20,048 nt of DNA from Actinobacteria bacterium casp-actino8 (lineage in GTDB: Bacteria > Actinomycetota > Acidimicrobiia > Acidimicrobiales > Ilumatobacteraceae), in the NCBI GenBank assembly GCA_001510455.1, contig LFFH01000018.1:1-20048 (forward strand). Direction: 5' to 3'. Both the position numbers and the translations under genes were made by a program. Shown one piece after another: positions 7,508 to 16,296 of the stretch. The notes under the pieces are model-generated. The model saw only the letters and a list, made by a program, of their open reading frames with translations. It ran no database searches and was not told the DNA's origin. Position 1 is the first letter of the stretch; the number at the start of each line of letters is the position of its first letter.

Positions 7508-8529
7508 TGGCGCGCGACGACGCTCCGTGGCGACCCAGTCGCCTGGCCACTCTCGGCCGAGTCGGCGACGTGTTCGAACGGCTGACTCGACCGACGATGT
7601 CCAAGATCGTCCGGCGAGGATTTCCGTACACCGCTCCCACCGTTCCGCGCGGCGTCGAGGTTCCGGCCGAGGAAGAAACCCTCGGAGCATCCTTCGACAC
7701 CGAATGGAGCCGACGAGCGCCGGCACGATTCGTGCGTCGCGGACTCGTCAACGGTCCGATCTCGTGGATGGTGCGAGGTGTGGCCAGTCCGACCGTTCAC
7801 GGAACCGATCGCCTGGCCGATCTGGCCCGTCTCGACGAACCACCTGCGCTCGTGTTCGCCCCCAACCATCATTCGCACCTCGACACCGCGCTGATGGCCA
7901 CCGTCGTACCCGAACCCTGGCGTTCGAAGCTCGTCGTCGCGGCGGCCGCCGACTATTTCTTCGACAAACGATGGAAGGCGGTCATGGCCTCGCTCTCCCT
8001 CAACGCGATCCCGATCGATCGAGAAGTGACAGGGCGCAAATCCTCCGAGATGATCAAGAAGCTCATCGAGGACGGATGGAGTCTGGTGATCTATCCCGAG
8101 GGAGGGCGCTCCCCCGACGGATGGGGGCAGGATTTCAAGGGTGGTGCGGCGTACCTCTCGTCGCGAACCGGTGCACCAGTGGTTCCGGTGTTCATCGACG
8201 GAACCGGCTCCATCTTCGGCAAAGGTGCCAAACGTCCCCGTGCCGGCACCACCAACGTGGTGTTCGGACGCCCGCTGATCGCCTCCGACGGCGAGAACAC
8301 ACGTCGCTTCTCGGCCCGTATCGAAGCGGCCGTGACCGAACTCGGAGACGAATCCCTCACCGACTACTGGACCGCCCGTCAGCGAGCCGCACGAGGTGAG
8401 AGCCCACGCCTCACCGGACCCGAATACACGGGCTGGCGACGTCAATGGTCGCTCTCGGAACGACGAGCACTCGGAAACGCCGGAGTCCGGCGTCGTCAGA
8501 AGCGCCGTTGGCCCGATCTCGGAACCTGA
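7507..8529 (+). CDS. PlsC-type lysophospholipid/glycerolipid acyltransferase
   Basis: This 340-residue protein transfers acyl chains from acyl-CoA or acyl-ACP to a hydroxyl, most often sn-2 of 1-acylglycerol-3-phosphate, at the inner face of the membrane. The catalytic HX4D is N120-HHSHLD (H121, D126), and motif III is YPEGGRSPDG (196-205). VVPVFIDGTG (225-234) resembles motif IV. Residues 1-95 precede the fold and hold no clear transmembrane helix; residues 240-340 are basic and tryptophan-containing (WRRQWSLSERR). The long N-terminal part and the R-rich tail differ from standard PlsC (about 240 residues), so the acceptor may not be lysophosphatidate. The ATG at 7507 shares its A with the LarA-like stop codon (TGATG), so translation is probably coupled. 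It is last in the operon. Confidence 0.9.
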   Translation: MARDDAPWRPSRLATLGRVGDVFERLTRPTMSKIVRRGFPYTAPTVPRGVEVPAEEETLGASFDTEWSRRAPARFVRRGLVNGPISWMVRGVASPTVHGTDRLADLARLDEPPALVFAPNHHSHLDTALMATVVPEPWRSKLVVAAAADYFFDKRWKAVMASLSLNAIPIDREVTGRKSSEMIKKLIEDGWSLVIYPEGGRSPDGWGQDFKGGAAYLSSRTGAPVVPVFIDGTGSIFGKGAKRPRAGTTNVVFGRPLIASDGENTRRFSARIEAAVTELGDESLTDYWTARQRAARGESPRLTGPEYTGWRRQWSLSERRALGNAGVRRRQKRRWPDLGT

Positions 8530-8599
8530 AGCCGGCCACTGGAACTGGTGGCTGATCTCGGCGAAACACGCAACGATTTCGCCACCAGAACCACCAAGA

Positions 8600-9193
8600 T
8601 CAGGGAACTGGTTCCTTGGTGCGAGCCGGAATGTTGATCTCGTCACCGGGAATGATCACGACACCGATGTCGACCCAACCGTTGGCCGCCAGAAGTGCCG
8701 AGACCTCGACTCCCCACATACTCGCGATACGCGACAACGAGTCGCCGGCCTGAACCGTGTACTTGCCTTGGCCGGGTTCGGGTGTAGGAGCCTCGGTGTC
8801 GGTGGGAATGGGCAGACCGGGAAGAGTCGTCGAGACGTTCGTCGCCGTCGGGGGAATGAGGATCACCATCCCGGGCGACAACGGATGCAGGATTCCGTCG
8901 GCCCAACTGTTGTAGCTCGCGATGTCCTCGGCCGACGTGCCGAACTTGGCCGCAATTCCGTACATCGAATCACCCGACACGATCGTGTAGGTCATCGGTG
9001 GCGGAAGGGTGTTGGCCGGATCGACCGTGGTGACGACCGACGGAGGTGTCGTGGCGTAATTCGTCGAGGTGAGAGGACGAAGCGTGGTGGCCGTGGCCAT
9101 CGGGTCGCTGCCGCAGGCCGACAGCACCGCTGCTCCCATCAGCACGGCGACACCTCCTACGGTCCAGGACGACATCACACGACGCTCACGCAC
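8600..9193 (-). CDS. LysM-domain lipoprotein
   Basis: This 197-residue exported lipoprotein starts MRERRVMSSW, followed by a hydrophobic stretch and the lipobox LSAC (C27), so it should be lipid-anchored outside the cytoplasmic membrane. After a Thr/Pro-rich linker come LysM repeat 1 (68-114, YTIVSGDSMYGIAAKFGT...PGMVILIPP) and LysM repeat 2 (144-189, YTVQAGDSLSRIASMWGV...PGDEINIP). LysM domains bind GlcNAc-containing glycans such as peptidoglycan. No catalytic domain is present, so it is likely an adaptor or anchor at the wall. I chose GTG at 9193 because it supplies the charged n-region and has a TAGATT box 7 nt upstream. An ATG at 9175 (MSSWTV) is the alternative start; both keep the lipobox. 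Sequence further upstream in the frame is not protein-like. Confidence 0.88.
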   Translation of the reverse strand: MRERRVMSSWTVGGVAVLMGAAVLSACGSDPMATATTLRPLTSTNYATTPPSVVTTVDPANTLPPPMTYTIVSGDSMYGIAAKFGTSAEDIASYNSWADGILHPLSPGMVILIPPTATNVSTTLPGLPIPTDTEAPTPEPGQGKYTVQAGDSLSRIASMWGVEVSALLAANGWVDIGVVIIPGDEINIPARTKEPVP

Positions 9194-9200
9194 GGGCGAC

Positions 9201-9206
9201 AATCTA
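9201..9206 (-). promoter_or_regulatory. Possible -10 box for leaderless LysM lipoprotein transcript
   Basis: On the minus strand TAGATT lies 7 nt before the GTG at 9193, with no ribosome site between. Spacing matches the ddl and first-gene cases in this window. No clear -35. Confidence 0.35.
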
Positions 9207-9223
9207 GTTCTCCGCTCGCCCGA

Positions 9224-9243
9224 CGGGGTGGCAGAACACCCCG
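9224..9243 (-). terminator. GC-rich hairpin after gltD
   Basis: CGGGGTG and CACCCCG form a perfect 7-bp stem around a 6-nt loop, 12 nt beyond the gltD stop on the minus strand. There is no U-run, so a strict intrinsic terminator is not shown, but GC-rich hairpins without U-runs are common at actinobacterial gene ends. It separates gltBD from the lipoprotein gene. Confidence 0.45.
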
Positions 9244-9255
9244 CGTCTTCCGTCG

Positions 9256-10707
9256 TCACACGAGAGGTCGATCGGTCGGACGCACCGGTTCCGGCAACGA
9301 CGACTCCCCCATGAGGAAGCGATCCACACCAGCCGCGCACGCGCGACCTTCGGCGATGGCCCACACGATGAGGCTCTGACCACGTCCCATGTCACCGGCC
9401 ACGAACACTCCGGGGACACTCGACATGTACGAGTCGTTGCGTCGGACGTTGCCTCTCTCGTCGAGCTCGACTCCGAGTCGATCGAGCCAACCTCCTTTTT
9501 CGGGACCGACGAACCCGAGGGCCAGGAACACGAAATCAGCCGGTATCTCGCGATCGGTTCCTTCCACCTTCACGAACGAGCCGTCCTTCATCTCGACTTC
9601 GTGCAGCAGCAGCGCACGAACTCGACCGTTTCCGTCGTCGACGAATCGCTCGGTGTTGACGCTGTACATGCGTTCACCACCTTCTTCGTGAGCCGACGAC
9701 ACGCGATAGGTCATCGAGTACTGAGGCCACGGATTGCCCGACGAGCGAGCTTCTGGCGGACGCGGCATGATCTCCAACTGAGTCACCGAGGCTGCTCCCT
9801 GGCGGTGTGCGGTCCCGAGACAATCGGCTCCCGTGTCTCCACCGCCGATGATCACGACGTGACGACCTGCCACGTCGATCGGCGACGAGTCGAGATCACC
9901 TTCTTGCACTCGGTTCGCATAGGGCAGGTACTCCATGGCCTGATGGATTCCAGCGAGTTCACGCCCGGGAATGGGGAGATCGCGCCAGGCCGTCGCACCA
10001 CACGCCAGAACGACCGCGTCGTGCGACGCCACGAGAACGTCGATGTCGACGTTCTGTCCGACGACCGCGTTCGTGCGGAATTCGGTGCCTTCGGCTTCCA
10101 TCTGCTCGAGGCGTCGATCGACGTGACGCTTCTCCATCTTGAACTCGGGAATGCCGTAACGCAGTAGTCCACCCACGCGATCGGCTCGCTCGAGCACCAC
10201 CACCTCGTGACCGGCACGAGTCAACTGTTGAGCAACGGCCAACCCGGCTGGTCCGGAGCCGATGACCGCGACGCGCCGACCGGTCTTCACACTCGGGAGT
10301 TGCGGGGTGACCCAACCTTCGGACCAGGCACGGTCGATGATCTCGACTTCGACCTGCTTGATCGCCACCGGATCGGCGTTGATTCCGAGGACGCACGCCG
10401 ACTCGCACGGCGCCGGGCAGAGTCGACCGGTGAACTCCGGAAAGTTGTTGGTCGCGTGCAGACGGTCGATCGCTTCCCGCCAGTGTTCGCGGTACACGAG
10501 GTCGTTCCAATCGGGAATCAGGTTGCCGAGAGGACAACCGTTGTTGCAGAACGGGATCCCGCAATCCATGCATCGACCGGCCTGACGCTTCAGGGCCTCC
10601 CGGTCGAACGGCTCGTAGACCTCTTTCCAGTCACGAAGCCGAACCGGCACCGGACGTCGACTCGGTCCTTCGCGATCCCATTTCAAGAAACCGGTGGTCT
10701 CACCCAC
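9256..10707 (-). CDS. gltD: NADPH-dependent glutamate synthase, small (beta) subunit
   Basis: This 483-residue subunit takes electrons from NADPH via FAD and passes them through iron-sulfur centres to GltB, where 2-oxoglutarate and glutamine give two glutamates. The N-terminal cysteine-rich region has C46-C49-C54-C58 ([13 protein letters not shown]) and C97-C101-C105 (CPAPCESAC) for 4Fe-4S centres. GSGPAG (150-155) binds FAD and GGGDTG (288-293) binds NADPH. The C-terminal [21 protein letters not shown] closes the FAD site. Length is typical. Start is GTG at 10707, lying inside the last codons of gltB (8-nt overlap) with GGAGG 6 nt upstream, so the two subunits are probably translated in coupled fashion. 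Order gltB-gltD is the usual one. A hairpin follows the stop codon. Confidence 0.97.
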   Translation of the reverse strand: MGETTGFLKWDREGPSRRPVPVRLRDWKEVYEPFDREALKRQAGRCMDCGIPFCNNGCPLGNLIPDWNDLVYREHWREAIDRLHATNNFPEFTGRLCPAPCESACVLGINADPVAIKQVEVEIIDRAWSEGWVTPQLPSVKTGRRVAVIGSGPAGLAVAQQLTRAGHEVVVLERADRVGGLLRYGIPEFKMEKRHVDRRLEQMEAEGTEFRTNAVVGQNVDIDVLVASHDAVVLACGATAWRDLPIPGRELAGIHQAMEYLPYANRVQEGDLDSSPIDVAGRHVVIIGGGDTGADCLGTAHRQGAASVTQLEIMPRPPEARSSGNPWPQYSMTYRVSSAHEEGGERMYSVNTERFVDDGNGRVRALLLHEVEMKDGSFVKVEGTDREIPADFVFLALGFVGPEKGGWLDRLGVELDERGNVRRNDSYMSSVPGVFVAGDMGRGQSLIVWAIAEGRACAAGVDRFLMGESSLPEPVRPTDRPLV

Positions 10708-13700
10708 TGGACACCTCCATCACCTGGCGCAGGGTCTCCTCTTCGGACCATCCCTTGTCGGATGCCGATGCGAGGACTCCGAGCACACGCTTGTAGTCAC
10801 GTGGCATCACCTTGCGGAAGTGCGAGACCTCGGCCTCCCATCCGTCGAGGATGCGACGGCCCACGGCGCTGTCGGTTTCCTCGACGTGATCGGCAATCGT
10901 CGTGCGCAGGAAATCGAGGTCGGTGCTCTCGAGCGGTTCGAGATCGACGAGCTCGTAGTTGACCTTGCTCGCGAACGTCTCGTCGGGGTCGTACACGTAG
11001 GCCACACCCCCCGACATTCCGGCCGCGAAGTTACGGCCGGTGGCTCCGAGCACGACGACCCTTCCACCGGTCATGTACTCACATGCGTGATCACCGACGC
11101 CCTCGACCACGGCCGTGGCCCCGGAATTACGCACGCAGAAACGCTCGCCGACCATGCCGCGTAGATAGATCTCGCCGCTGGTCGCTCCGTACCCGATCAC
11201 GTTTCCGGCGATCACGTTGTCCTCGGCCACCAGTGACGAGTCGCGATCGGGTCTCACCACGAGACGACCACCGGACAAACCTTTGCCCAAGTAGTCGTTG
11301 GCGTCTCCTTCGAGTCGCATGGTCACACCCGACGGGACGAAGGCTCCGAAACTCTGTCCGGCCGATCCGCGGAAGTCGATCTGGATCGTGTTCGGCGGCA
11401 GACCTTCGGCCCGCCAGCGCTTGGTCACTTCGTGCCCGAGCATGGTTCCGACCGTCCGGTTCACGTTACGAATGGCCGACGAGAATCGAATCGGCTCACC
11501 GGACTCGATCGACTTCTCGGCCATGGCGATCAACTCGACGTCGAGTGCCTCGGCGAGACCGTGATCCTGGGTGACACTCTGATGCATCGTCTGCTGATAC
11601 GGATTCTCGGCGGTGGCGAGAATCGGCGCCAGGTCGAGGCCGCGGGCCTTCCAATGGTCGACCGCCGCCTTGGTGTCGAGCATCTCGCTGTGACCCACCA
11701 TTTCCTCGATCGTCCGGAAGCCGAGTTGGGCCATGATCTCGCGTACTTCTGTGGCCACGAACTCGAAGAAGTTCACCACGAACTCGGGCTGGCCCGAGAA
11801 GCGCTTGCGCAACTCGGGGTTCTGGGTCGCGATTCCGACCGGACAGGTGTCGAGATGACACACGCGCATCATGATGCAGCCACTCACGACGAGTGGGGCC
11901 GTCGCGAATCCGAACTCCTCGGCTCCGAGCAGTGCAGCGATCACGACGTCGCGGCCCGTCTTCATCTGCCCATCGGCCTGAACGACGATTCGATCTCGCA
12001 GACCATTCAGGAGAAGCGTTTGCTGGGTCTCGGCGAGACCGAGTTCCCACGGTGCGCCGGCGTGCTTCAACGAGGTGAGAGGTGAGGCACCAGTTCCGCC
12101 GTCGTGCCCCGAGATGAGCACGACGTCGGCCTTGGCCTTGCTCACGCCAGCGGCGACGGTACCCACACCAACTTCGGCGACCAGCTTCACGTGAACGCGA
12201 GCCGACGGATTGGAGTTCTTCAGGTCGTGGATCAACTGCTTCAGATCCTCGATCGAATAGATGTCGTGGTGGGGCGGCGGACTGATCAGACCGACACCCG
12301 GAGTCGAGTGCCGGGTCTTGGCCACCCACGGGTACACCTTGTGACCCGGGAGCTGACCACCTTCACCGGGCTTGGCTCCCTGCGCCATCTTGATCTGGAT
12401 GTCATCAGCGTTGGTCAGGTACTCACTCGTCACTCCGAAACGACCCGAAGCCACCTGCTTGATCGCCGATCGACGCACCGGGTCGTGTAGACGCTCGGAG
12501 TCTTCACCACCCTCGCCAGTGTTGCTCTTGCCACCGATGCGATTCATGGCAACCGCCAACGTCTCGTGGGCCTCAGCAGAGATCGATCCGTAGCTCATGG
12601 CGCCCGTGGAGAATCGCTTCACGATCGACTCGATCGACTCGACCTCGTCGATCGGCACCGACGAACGCACCCCCGAGCGGAACTCGAAGAGTCCGCGTAG
12701 CGTCGCCAGATTTCTCGACTGGTCGTCGACAGCCCGACTGTACTGACGGAACACGTCGTAGCGCTTGGCGCGCGTGCTGTGCTGCAATCGGTAGACCGTC
12801 TCGGGATTGAAGAGGTGGTACTCCCCTTCGCGACGCCATTGGTATTCCCCACCGAGTTCGAGCTTGCGGTGGGCTCGGTGTTCGGGGTTCGACGGGTGGG
12901 CCACGGCGTGTCGGATGGCGACTTCCTCGGCGATCTCGTCGAGACCGATACCGCCGAGACGACTCACGGTGCCCGTGAAGTACTCGTCGACCAGCTCTCG
13001 GCTGAGGCCGATGGCCTCGAAGATCTGAGCACCGGTGTACGACGCCACCGTGCTCACACCCATCTTCGACATGATCTTCAGAACACCCTTGCCGGCGGCC
13101 TTGATGTACTTCTTGACCGCGGTGACCGGATCGGCACCACCGAGACCGTGCAGATCCTCGCGGATCATGTCCTCGATCGACTCGAAGGCGAGGTACGGGT
13201 TGACCGCACCGGCTCCGTACCCGACCAACAACGCCATGTGATGGACCTCGCGTGCGTCTCCGCATTCGACGACGAGTCCACACTTGGTCCGCTTCTTCTC
13301 TCGAACGAGATGATGGTGAACCGCAGCGGTCATGAGAAGTGACGGGATGGGAGCGAGAACCTCGTCACTGTTGCGATTGGACAACACGATGACTCGGGCC
13401 CCGGCATCGATCGCCGTCGACACCTCGTCACAGATCTCGCGCAGCGCGCTACGAAGGGCGCCTCCACCACCGCCCACGCGGTAGAGACCCGAGACCACGT
13501 GGGCGTGCAATTCCGGAAACGCACCGTCGTCGTCGGCATGGATGATGCGCGCCAACTCGTCGTTGTCGATGACCGGGAAAGGCAGCGCCAACTGGCGGCA
13601 GCTGGCCGGACCCGGATCGAGAAGGTTCGATTCGGGTCCGATCGTCGAGGCCACACTCGTGACGACCTCTTCACGGATCGCATCGAGAGGCGGATTCGTC

Positions 13701-15262
13701 ACCTGAGCGAAGAGTTGCTGGAAGTAATCGAACAACAGGCGTGGGCGGTCCGACAGGACGGCGATCGGGGTGTCGGTGCCCATCGAACCGATCGGCTCGG
13801 TACCCGTCTTGGCCATCGGCGCCAGGATGACCTTCAACTCCTCGTGGCTGTAGCCGAACTTCTGCTGACGACGCAGAACGCTGAGATGGCTGTGCACCAC
13901 GTGTTCGCGCTCGGGCAGATCGTCGAGCTCGACCAGACCATCGGCCAACCACTCGGCATAGGGCTGAGCGACCGCCAACTGCTGCTTGATCTCCTCGTCG
14001 TCGACGATTCGACCCTGTGCGGTGTCGATCAAGAACATTCGACCGGGCTGCAGACGACCCTTCTTCACGATCTTCGACGGCTCGACATCGATCACACCCA
14101 CTTCGGATGCCATGACGACCAGACCGTCGGCCGTCACCCAGTAGCGGCTCGGACGCAGTCCGTTGCGGTCGAGAACGGCGCCGATGACGGTTCCGTCGGT
14201 GAATGCGACACTCGCCGGACCGTCCCACGGCTCCATGAGCGAGGAGTGGAACCGATAGAAGGCCCGCTTGTCGGCATCCATGGTCTCGTGGTTCTCCCAG
14301 GCTTCGGGGATCATCATGAGAACGGCATGGGGCAGCGAACGGCCACCCAGATGCAGCAACTCGAGAACTTCGTCGAAGCTCGCCGAGTCGCTTCCCCCTG
14401 GAGTGCAGATCGGGAACGCCCTCTCGAGTCCGGGGATGAGATCGGACGAGAGCAGAGCTTCTCGAGTTCTCATCCAGTTGCGGTTGCCCTGCACCGTGTT
14501 GATCTCGCCGTTGTGCGCGATGAAGCGATAGGGATGTGCGAGCGGCCACGACGGGAACGTGTTGGTGGAGAACCGGCTGTGCACGAGAGCGAGAGCGCTC
14601 TCGACTCGCTCGTCGGCGAGTTCGGGGTAGAACGCTCCGAGTTGAGGAGTCGTGAACATTCCCTTGTAGACGATGGTGCGGCTCGAGAGCGACGGGAAGT
14701 AGGTGTTCAACTCGTCGATCAATTCGTGTTCGATGCGCTTGCGCGCCACGAACATCTTGCGATCGAGTTCGAGTCCACTCGCTCCGCCCGGATCGGACAC
14801 GAACAGCTGTCGAAACGACGGCATGGCTCGACGGGCGGTTTCTCCGAGCGTCGACGGATCGACGGGCACGTTTCGCCACCCGAGCACCGTCAGACCCTCA
14901 GCGGCCACGATGGCGTCGATGGCTGCACACGCTCGGTCGGCATCCGCTGGTTCCGCGGGGAGGAACCCGATACCAACCGCGTACGAACCGGCGGCGGGCA
15001 GATCGAACTCGACCTCGCCCCGGAAGAAGCGATCCGGAACCTGCACCAGGACTCCGGCTCCGTCGCCGGTGTCGACCTCGGCACCGGTGGCTCCTCGGTG
15101 CTCGAGGTTGCACAGGGCGCCGAGACCCATGACGACGATGTCGTGGGAGGCTCGTCCGTGAATATCGGCCACGAACGAGACACCGCAGGCGTCGTGCTCG
15201 AATCGGGGGTCGTACAGGCCGTGCGCAACGGGCAGGCCGGACGCGTTCATGGAAATGGTCAT
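10700..15262 (-). CDS. gltB: Glutamate synthase, large (alpha) subunit
   Basis: This 1520-residue protein carries the glutaminase and synthase sites of NADPH-GOGAT in ammonium assimilation. The N-terminal class II amidotransferase domain begins at C26 in [10 protein letters not shown]26 becomes the N-terminal nucleophile after propeptide cleavage. A central domain follows, then the FMN/2-oxoglutarate barrel ([43 protein letters not shown]). The 3Fe-4S cysteines are about C1129, C1135 and C1140 in [15 protein letters not shown], with family 6- and 5-residue spacing. The C-terminal glycine-rich beta-helix domain ([34 protein letters not shown]) is complete. I chose ATG at 15262 with a GAGAGAG run just upstream; ATG at 15250 is possible, and the frame further upstream does not look coding. 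A promoter-like pair and a GlnR-type site array lie upstream. Confidence 0.97.
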   Translation of the reverse strand: MTISMNASGLPVAHGLYDPRFEHDACGVSFVADIHGRASHDIVVMGLGALCNLEHRGATGAEVDTGDGAGVLVQVPDRFFRGEVEFDLPAAGSYAVGIGFLPAEPADADRACAAIDAIVAAEGLTVLGWRNVPVDPSTLGETARRAMPSFRQLFVSDPGGASGLELDRKMFVARKRIEHELIDELNTYFPSLSSRTIVYKGMFTTPQLGAFYPELADERVESALALVHSRFSTNTFPSWPLAHPYRFIAHNGEINTVQGNRNWMRTREALLSSDLIPGLERAFPICTPGGSDSASFDEVLELLHLGGRSLPHAVLMMIPEAWENHETMDADKRAFYRFHSSLMEPWDGPASVAFTDGTVIGAVLDRNGLRPSRYWVTADGLVVMASEVGVIDVEPSKIVKKGRLQPGRMFLIDTAQGRIVDDEEIKQQLAVAQPYAEWLADGLVELDDLPEREHVVHSHLSVLRRQQKFGYSHEELKVILAPMAKTGTEPIGSMGTDTPIAVLSDRPRLLFDYFQQLFAQVTNPPLDAIREEVVTSVASTIGPESNLLDPGPASCRQLALPFPVIDNDELARIIHADDDGAFPELHAHVVSGLYRVGGGGGALRSALREICDEVSTAIDAGARVIVLSNRNSDEVLAPIPSLLMTAAVHHHLVREKKRTKCGLVVECGDAREVHHMALLVGYGAGAVNPYLAFESIEDMIREDLHGLGGADPVTAVKKYIKAAGKGVLKIMSKMGVSTVASYTGAQIFEAIGLSRELVDEYFTGTVSRLGGIGLDEIAEEVAIRHAVAHPSNPEHRAHRKLELGGEYQWRREGEYHLFNPETVYRLQHSTRAKRYDVFRQYSRAVDDQSRNLATLRGLFEFRSGVRSSVPIDEVESIESIVKRFSTGAMSYGSISAEAHETLAVAMNRIGGKSNTGEGGEDSERLHDPVRRSAIKQVASGRFGVTSEYLTNADDIQIKMAQGAKPGEGGQLPGHKVYPWVAKTRHSTPGVGLISPPPHHDIYSIEDLKQLIHDLKNSNPSARVHVKLVAEVGVGTVAAGVSKAKADVVLISGHDGGTGASPLTSLKHAGAPWELGLAETQQTLLLNGLRDRIVVQADGQMKTGRDVVIAALLGAEEFGFATAPLVVSGCIMMRVCHLDTCPVGIATQNPELRKRFSGQPEFVVNFFEFVATEVREIMAQLGFRTIEEMVGHSEMLDTKAAVDHWKARGLDLAPILATAENPYQQTMHQSVTQDHGLAEALDVELIAMAEKSIESGEPIRFSSAIRNVNRTVGTMLGHEVTKRWRAEGLPPNTIQIDFRGSAGQSFGAFVPSGVTMRLEGDANDYLGKGLSGGRLVVRPDRDSSLVAEDNVIAGNVIGYGATSGEIYLRGMVGERFCVRNSGATAVVEGVGDHACEYMTGGRVVVLGATGRNFAAGMSGGVAYVYDPDETFASKVNYELVDLEPLESTDLDFLRTTIADHVEETDSAVGRRILDGWEAEVSHFRKVMPRDYKRVLGVLASASDKGWSEEETLRQVMEVSSG

Positions 15263-15336
15263 GGTCACTCTCTCGGGTCCACGGACAACGTGATGTTGGT
15301 GGCCCCCGGGACGACGCTGGCCCGAACGGCTTTTCA

Positions 15337-15366
15337 AGCCTAGGTGCGGCCTCGGACCGCCGCCAA
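15337..15366 (-). promoter_or_regulatory. Candidate gltB promoter
   Basis: On the minus strand TTGGCG (15366-15361) and TAGGCT (15342-15337) are separated by 18 nt. Transcription would begin near 15330, giving a leader of about 68 nt. A small hairpin (GGCTT-GAA-AAGCC, 15340-15328) lies at the predicted start site. Assignment is by eye. Confidence 0.38.
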
Positions 15367-15394
15367 CCATTTGCCCACCTCAGGGACGATTCGC

Positions 15395-15421
15395 GTCACA
15401 CCAGCGTCACGACTTCGTCAC
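15395..15421. promoter_or_regulatory. GlnR-like nitrogen-regulator site array upstream of gltB
   Basis: Three copies of GTCAC begin at 15395, 15406 and 15417, each separated by exactly six bases: GTCAC-N6-GTCAC-N6-GTCAC. Published actinobacterial GlnR sites have the form GTnAC/GnAAC half-sites repeated with N6 spacers, giving the same 11-bp period. The array lies about 65-91 nt upstream of the predicted gltB transcription start, a normal position for an activator of the OmpR type. No glnR gene is in the window, so the regulator is inferred. Confidence 0.5.
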
Positions 15422-15436
15422 GAAATCGCGGCGAGG

Positions 15437-16255
15437 TCAGGAGGGATCGGCGAAAACCGGAGGGCGCTTCTCGAAATTGGCCATGACCGCTTCGACCTGA
15501 TTCGGCCGGCCGATCAGCGAACCGATGATTCGGCGCTCGGCGGCGAACTGGTCGGCGGCTCGTTCGGTGAACATCTGATTCAGCAAGGCCTTGGCCCCGC
15601 GGACGGCATCGGGACTCCGACCGGCGATCTCCGCCGCCATCGCCAGAGCATCGGTGCGGGGATCGTCCGACAAGCGAGTGGCCAGACCGAGTTCGAAGGC
15701 CTCGCGGCCCGAGAAGACACGAGCCGTGAAGACCAGCTCCTTCGCGATGTCGGGTCGAACGAGATGCGACAGAACGAGGGATCCCGTCATGTCGGGCACC
15801 AACCCCCAGTGAATTTCCCGAACCGACATCTGAGTGTCGGGGTGAACGATCCGGATGTCGGCTCCGAGAGCGATCTGAATTCCACCACCGAGTGCGTGGC
15901 CATGTACGGCTGCGATCACCGGCACCGGGATCTCTTGCCACACCCACGCCACCTGCTGGCCGAGATGGGTGATGCGCCCCTTCTCCATGCTCCCCGGATT
16001 GCCGGCATCGTCGGATGCCGTGGCGCCGCCGGCCATCTGTTGAAAGGAACCGAAGTCGAGGCCGGCACAGAAAGACGATCCTTCTCCCGACAGAACGACG
16101 ACGCGAACCGTCGGGTCGTCCTTCAATCGTTCGCCGGCGCGAGCCAAACCGAGGAACATGTCGCCGTCGAGCGCATTGCGCTTGTCGGGACGGTCGAGAC
16201 GCACGTCGGCGATTCCCCCGGACACGGATACGGACACACGATCTTCAGCACTCAT
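15437..16255 (-). CDS. Crotonase-family enzyme (enoyl-CoA hydratase/isomerase)
   Basis: This 272-residue protein has the crotonase fold for CoA thioesters. The oxyanion-hole segments are SFCAGLDF (61-68) and HGHALGGGIQIAL (118-130). Against true hydratases, which need two glutamates, Glu144 is replaced by Q127 (GGGIQ), while the second Glu is kept as E147 (VREIHWG). D155 in GLVPDMTG sits where dienoyl-CoA isomerases have their catalytic Asp (GLAADVG). So isomerisation of a double bond, rather than hydration, is the better guess, but this rests on motif alignment from memory. It could serve fatty acid breakdown. ATG at 16255 is the only good start. It is divergent from a membrane protein gene with a 41-nt gap and is followed by the gltB control region, so it is probably a single-gene unit. 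Confidence 0.88.
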   Translation of the reverse strand: MSAEDRVSVSVSGGIADVRLDRPDKRNALDGDMFLGLARAGERLKDDPTVRVVVLSGEGSSFCAGLDFGSFQQMAGGATASDDAGNPGSMEKGRITHLGQQVAWVWQEIPVPVIAAVHGHALGGGIQIALGADIRIVHPDTQMSVREIHWGLVPDMTGSLVLSHLVRPDIAKELVFTARVFSGREAFELGLATRLSDDPRTDALAMAAEIAGRSPDAVRGAKALLNQMFTERAADQFAAERRIIGSLIGRPNQVEAVMANFEKRPPVFADPS

Positions 16256-16268
16256 GAGGCCATGTTGT

Positions 16269-16283
16269 CAGGTCGACGACCTG
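16269..16283. promoter_or_regulatory. Inverted repeat in divergent promoter gap
   Basis: CAGGTCG and CGACCTG form a perfect 7-bp inverted repeat with one central A, in the 41-nt gap between the crotonase gene and the membrane-protein gene. An operator for a dimeric regulator is possible. GTCGAC-type words are common in this genome, so chance is a real alternative. Confidence 0.33.
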
Positions 16284-16296
16284 CCAGACTCACCGT

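Noticed and set aside
5810..7726. 638-codon open frame on the minus strand opposite the LarA-like gene
   Set aside because: It is antisense to a gene with clear motifs and a strong ribosome site, and spans two gene junctions of the real operon. Composition is shadow-like.
8593..8620. Possible terminator after the lipid operon (ACCAAG...CTTGGT with inner GAAC/GTTC)
   Set aside because: The stem is interrupted by a 6-nt bulge, the loop is only 2 nt, and it overlaps the end of the opposing lipoprotein gene. Too weak to call.
15263..15330. Riboswitch or attenuator in the gltB leader
   Set aside because: Only one small 5-bp hairpin is visible near the predicted transcription start, with no motif matching a glutamine or other known riboswitch.
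13499..15343. 614-codon open frame on the plus strand opposite gltB
   Set aside because: It is fully antisense to the well-supported amidotransferase and central domains of GltB, has no recognisable motif, and is rich in His/Arg/Asp as expected for a shadow frame in GC-rich coding DNA.
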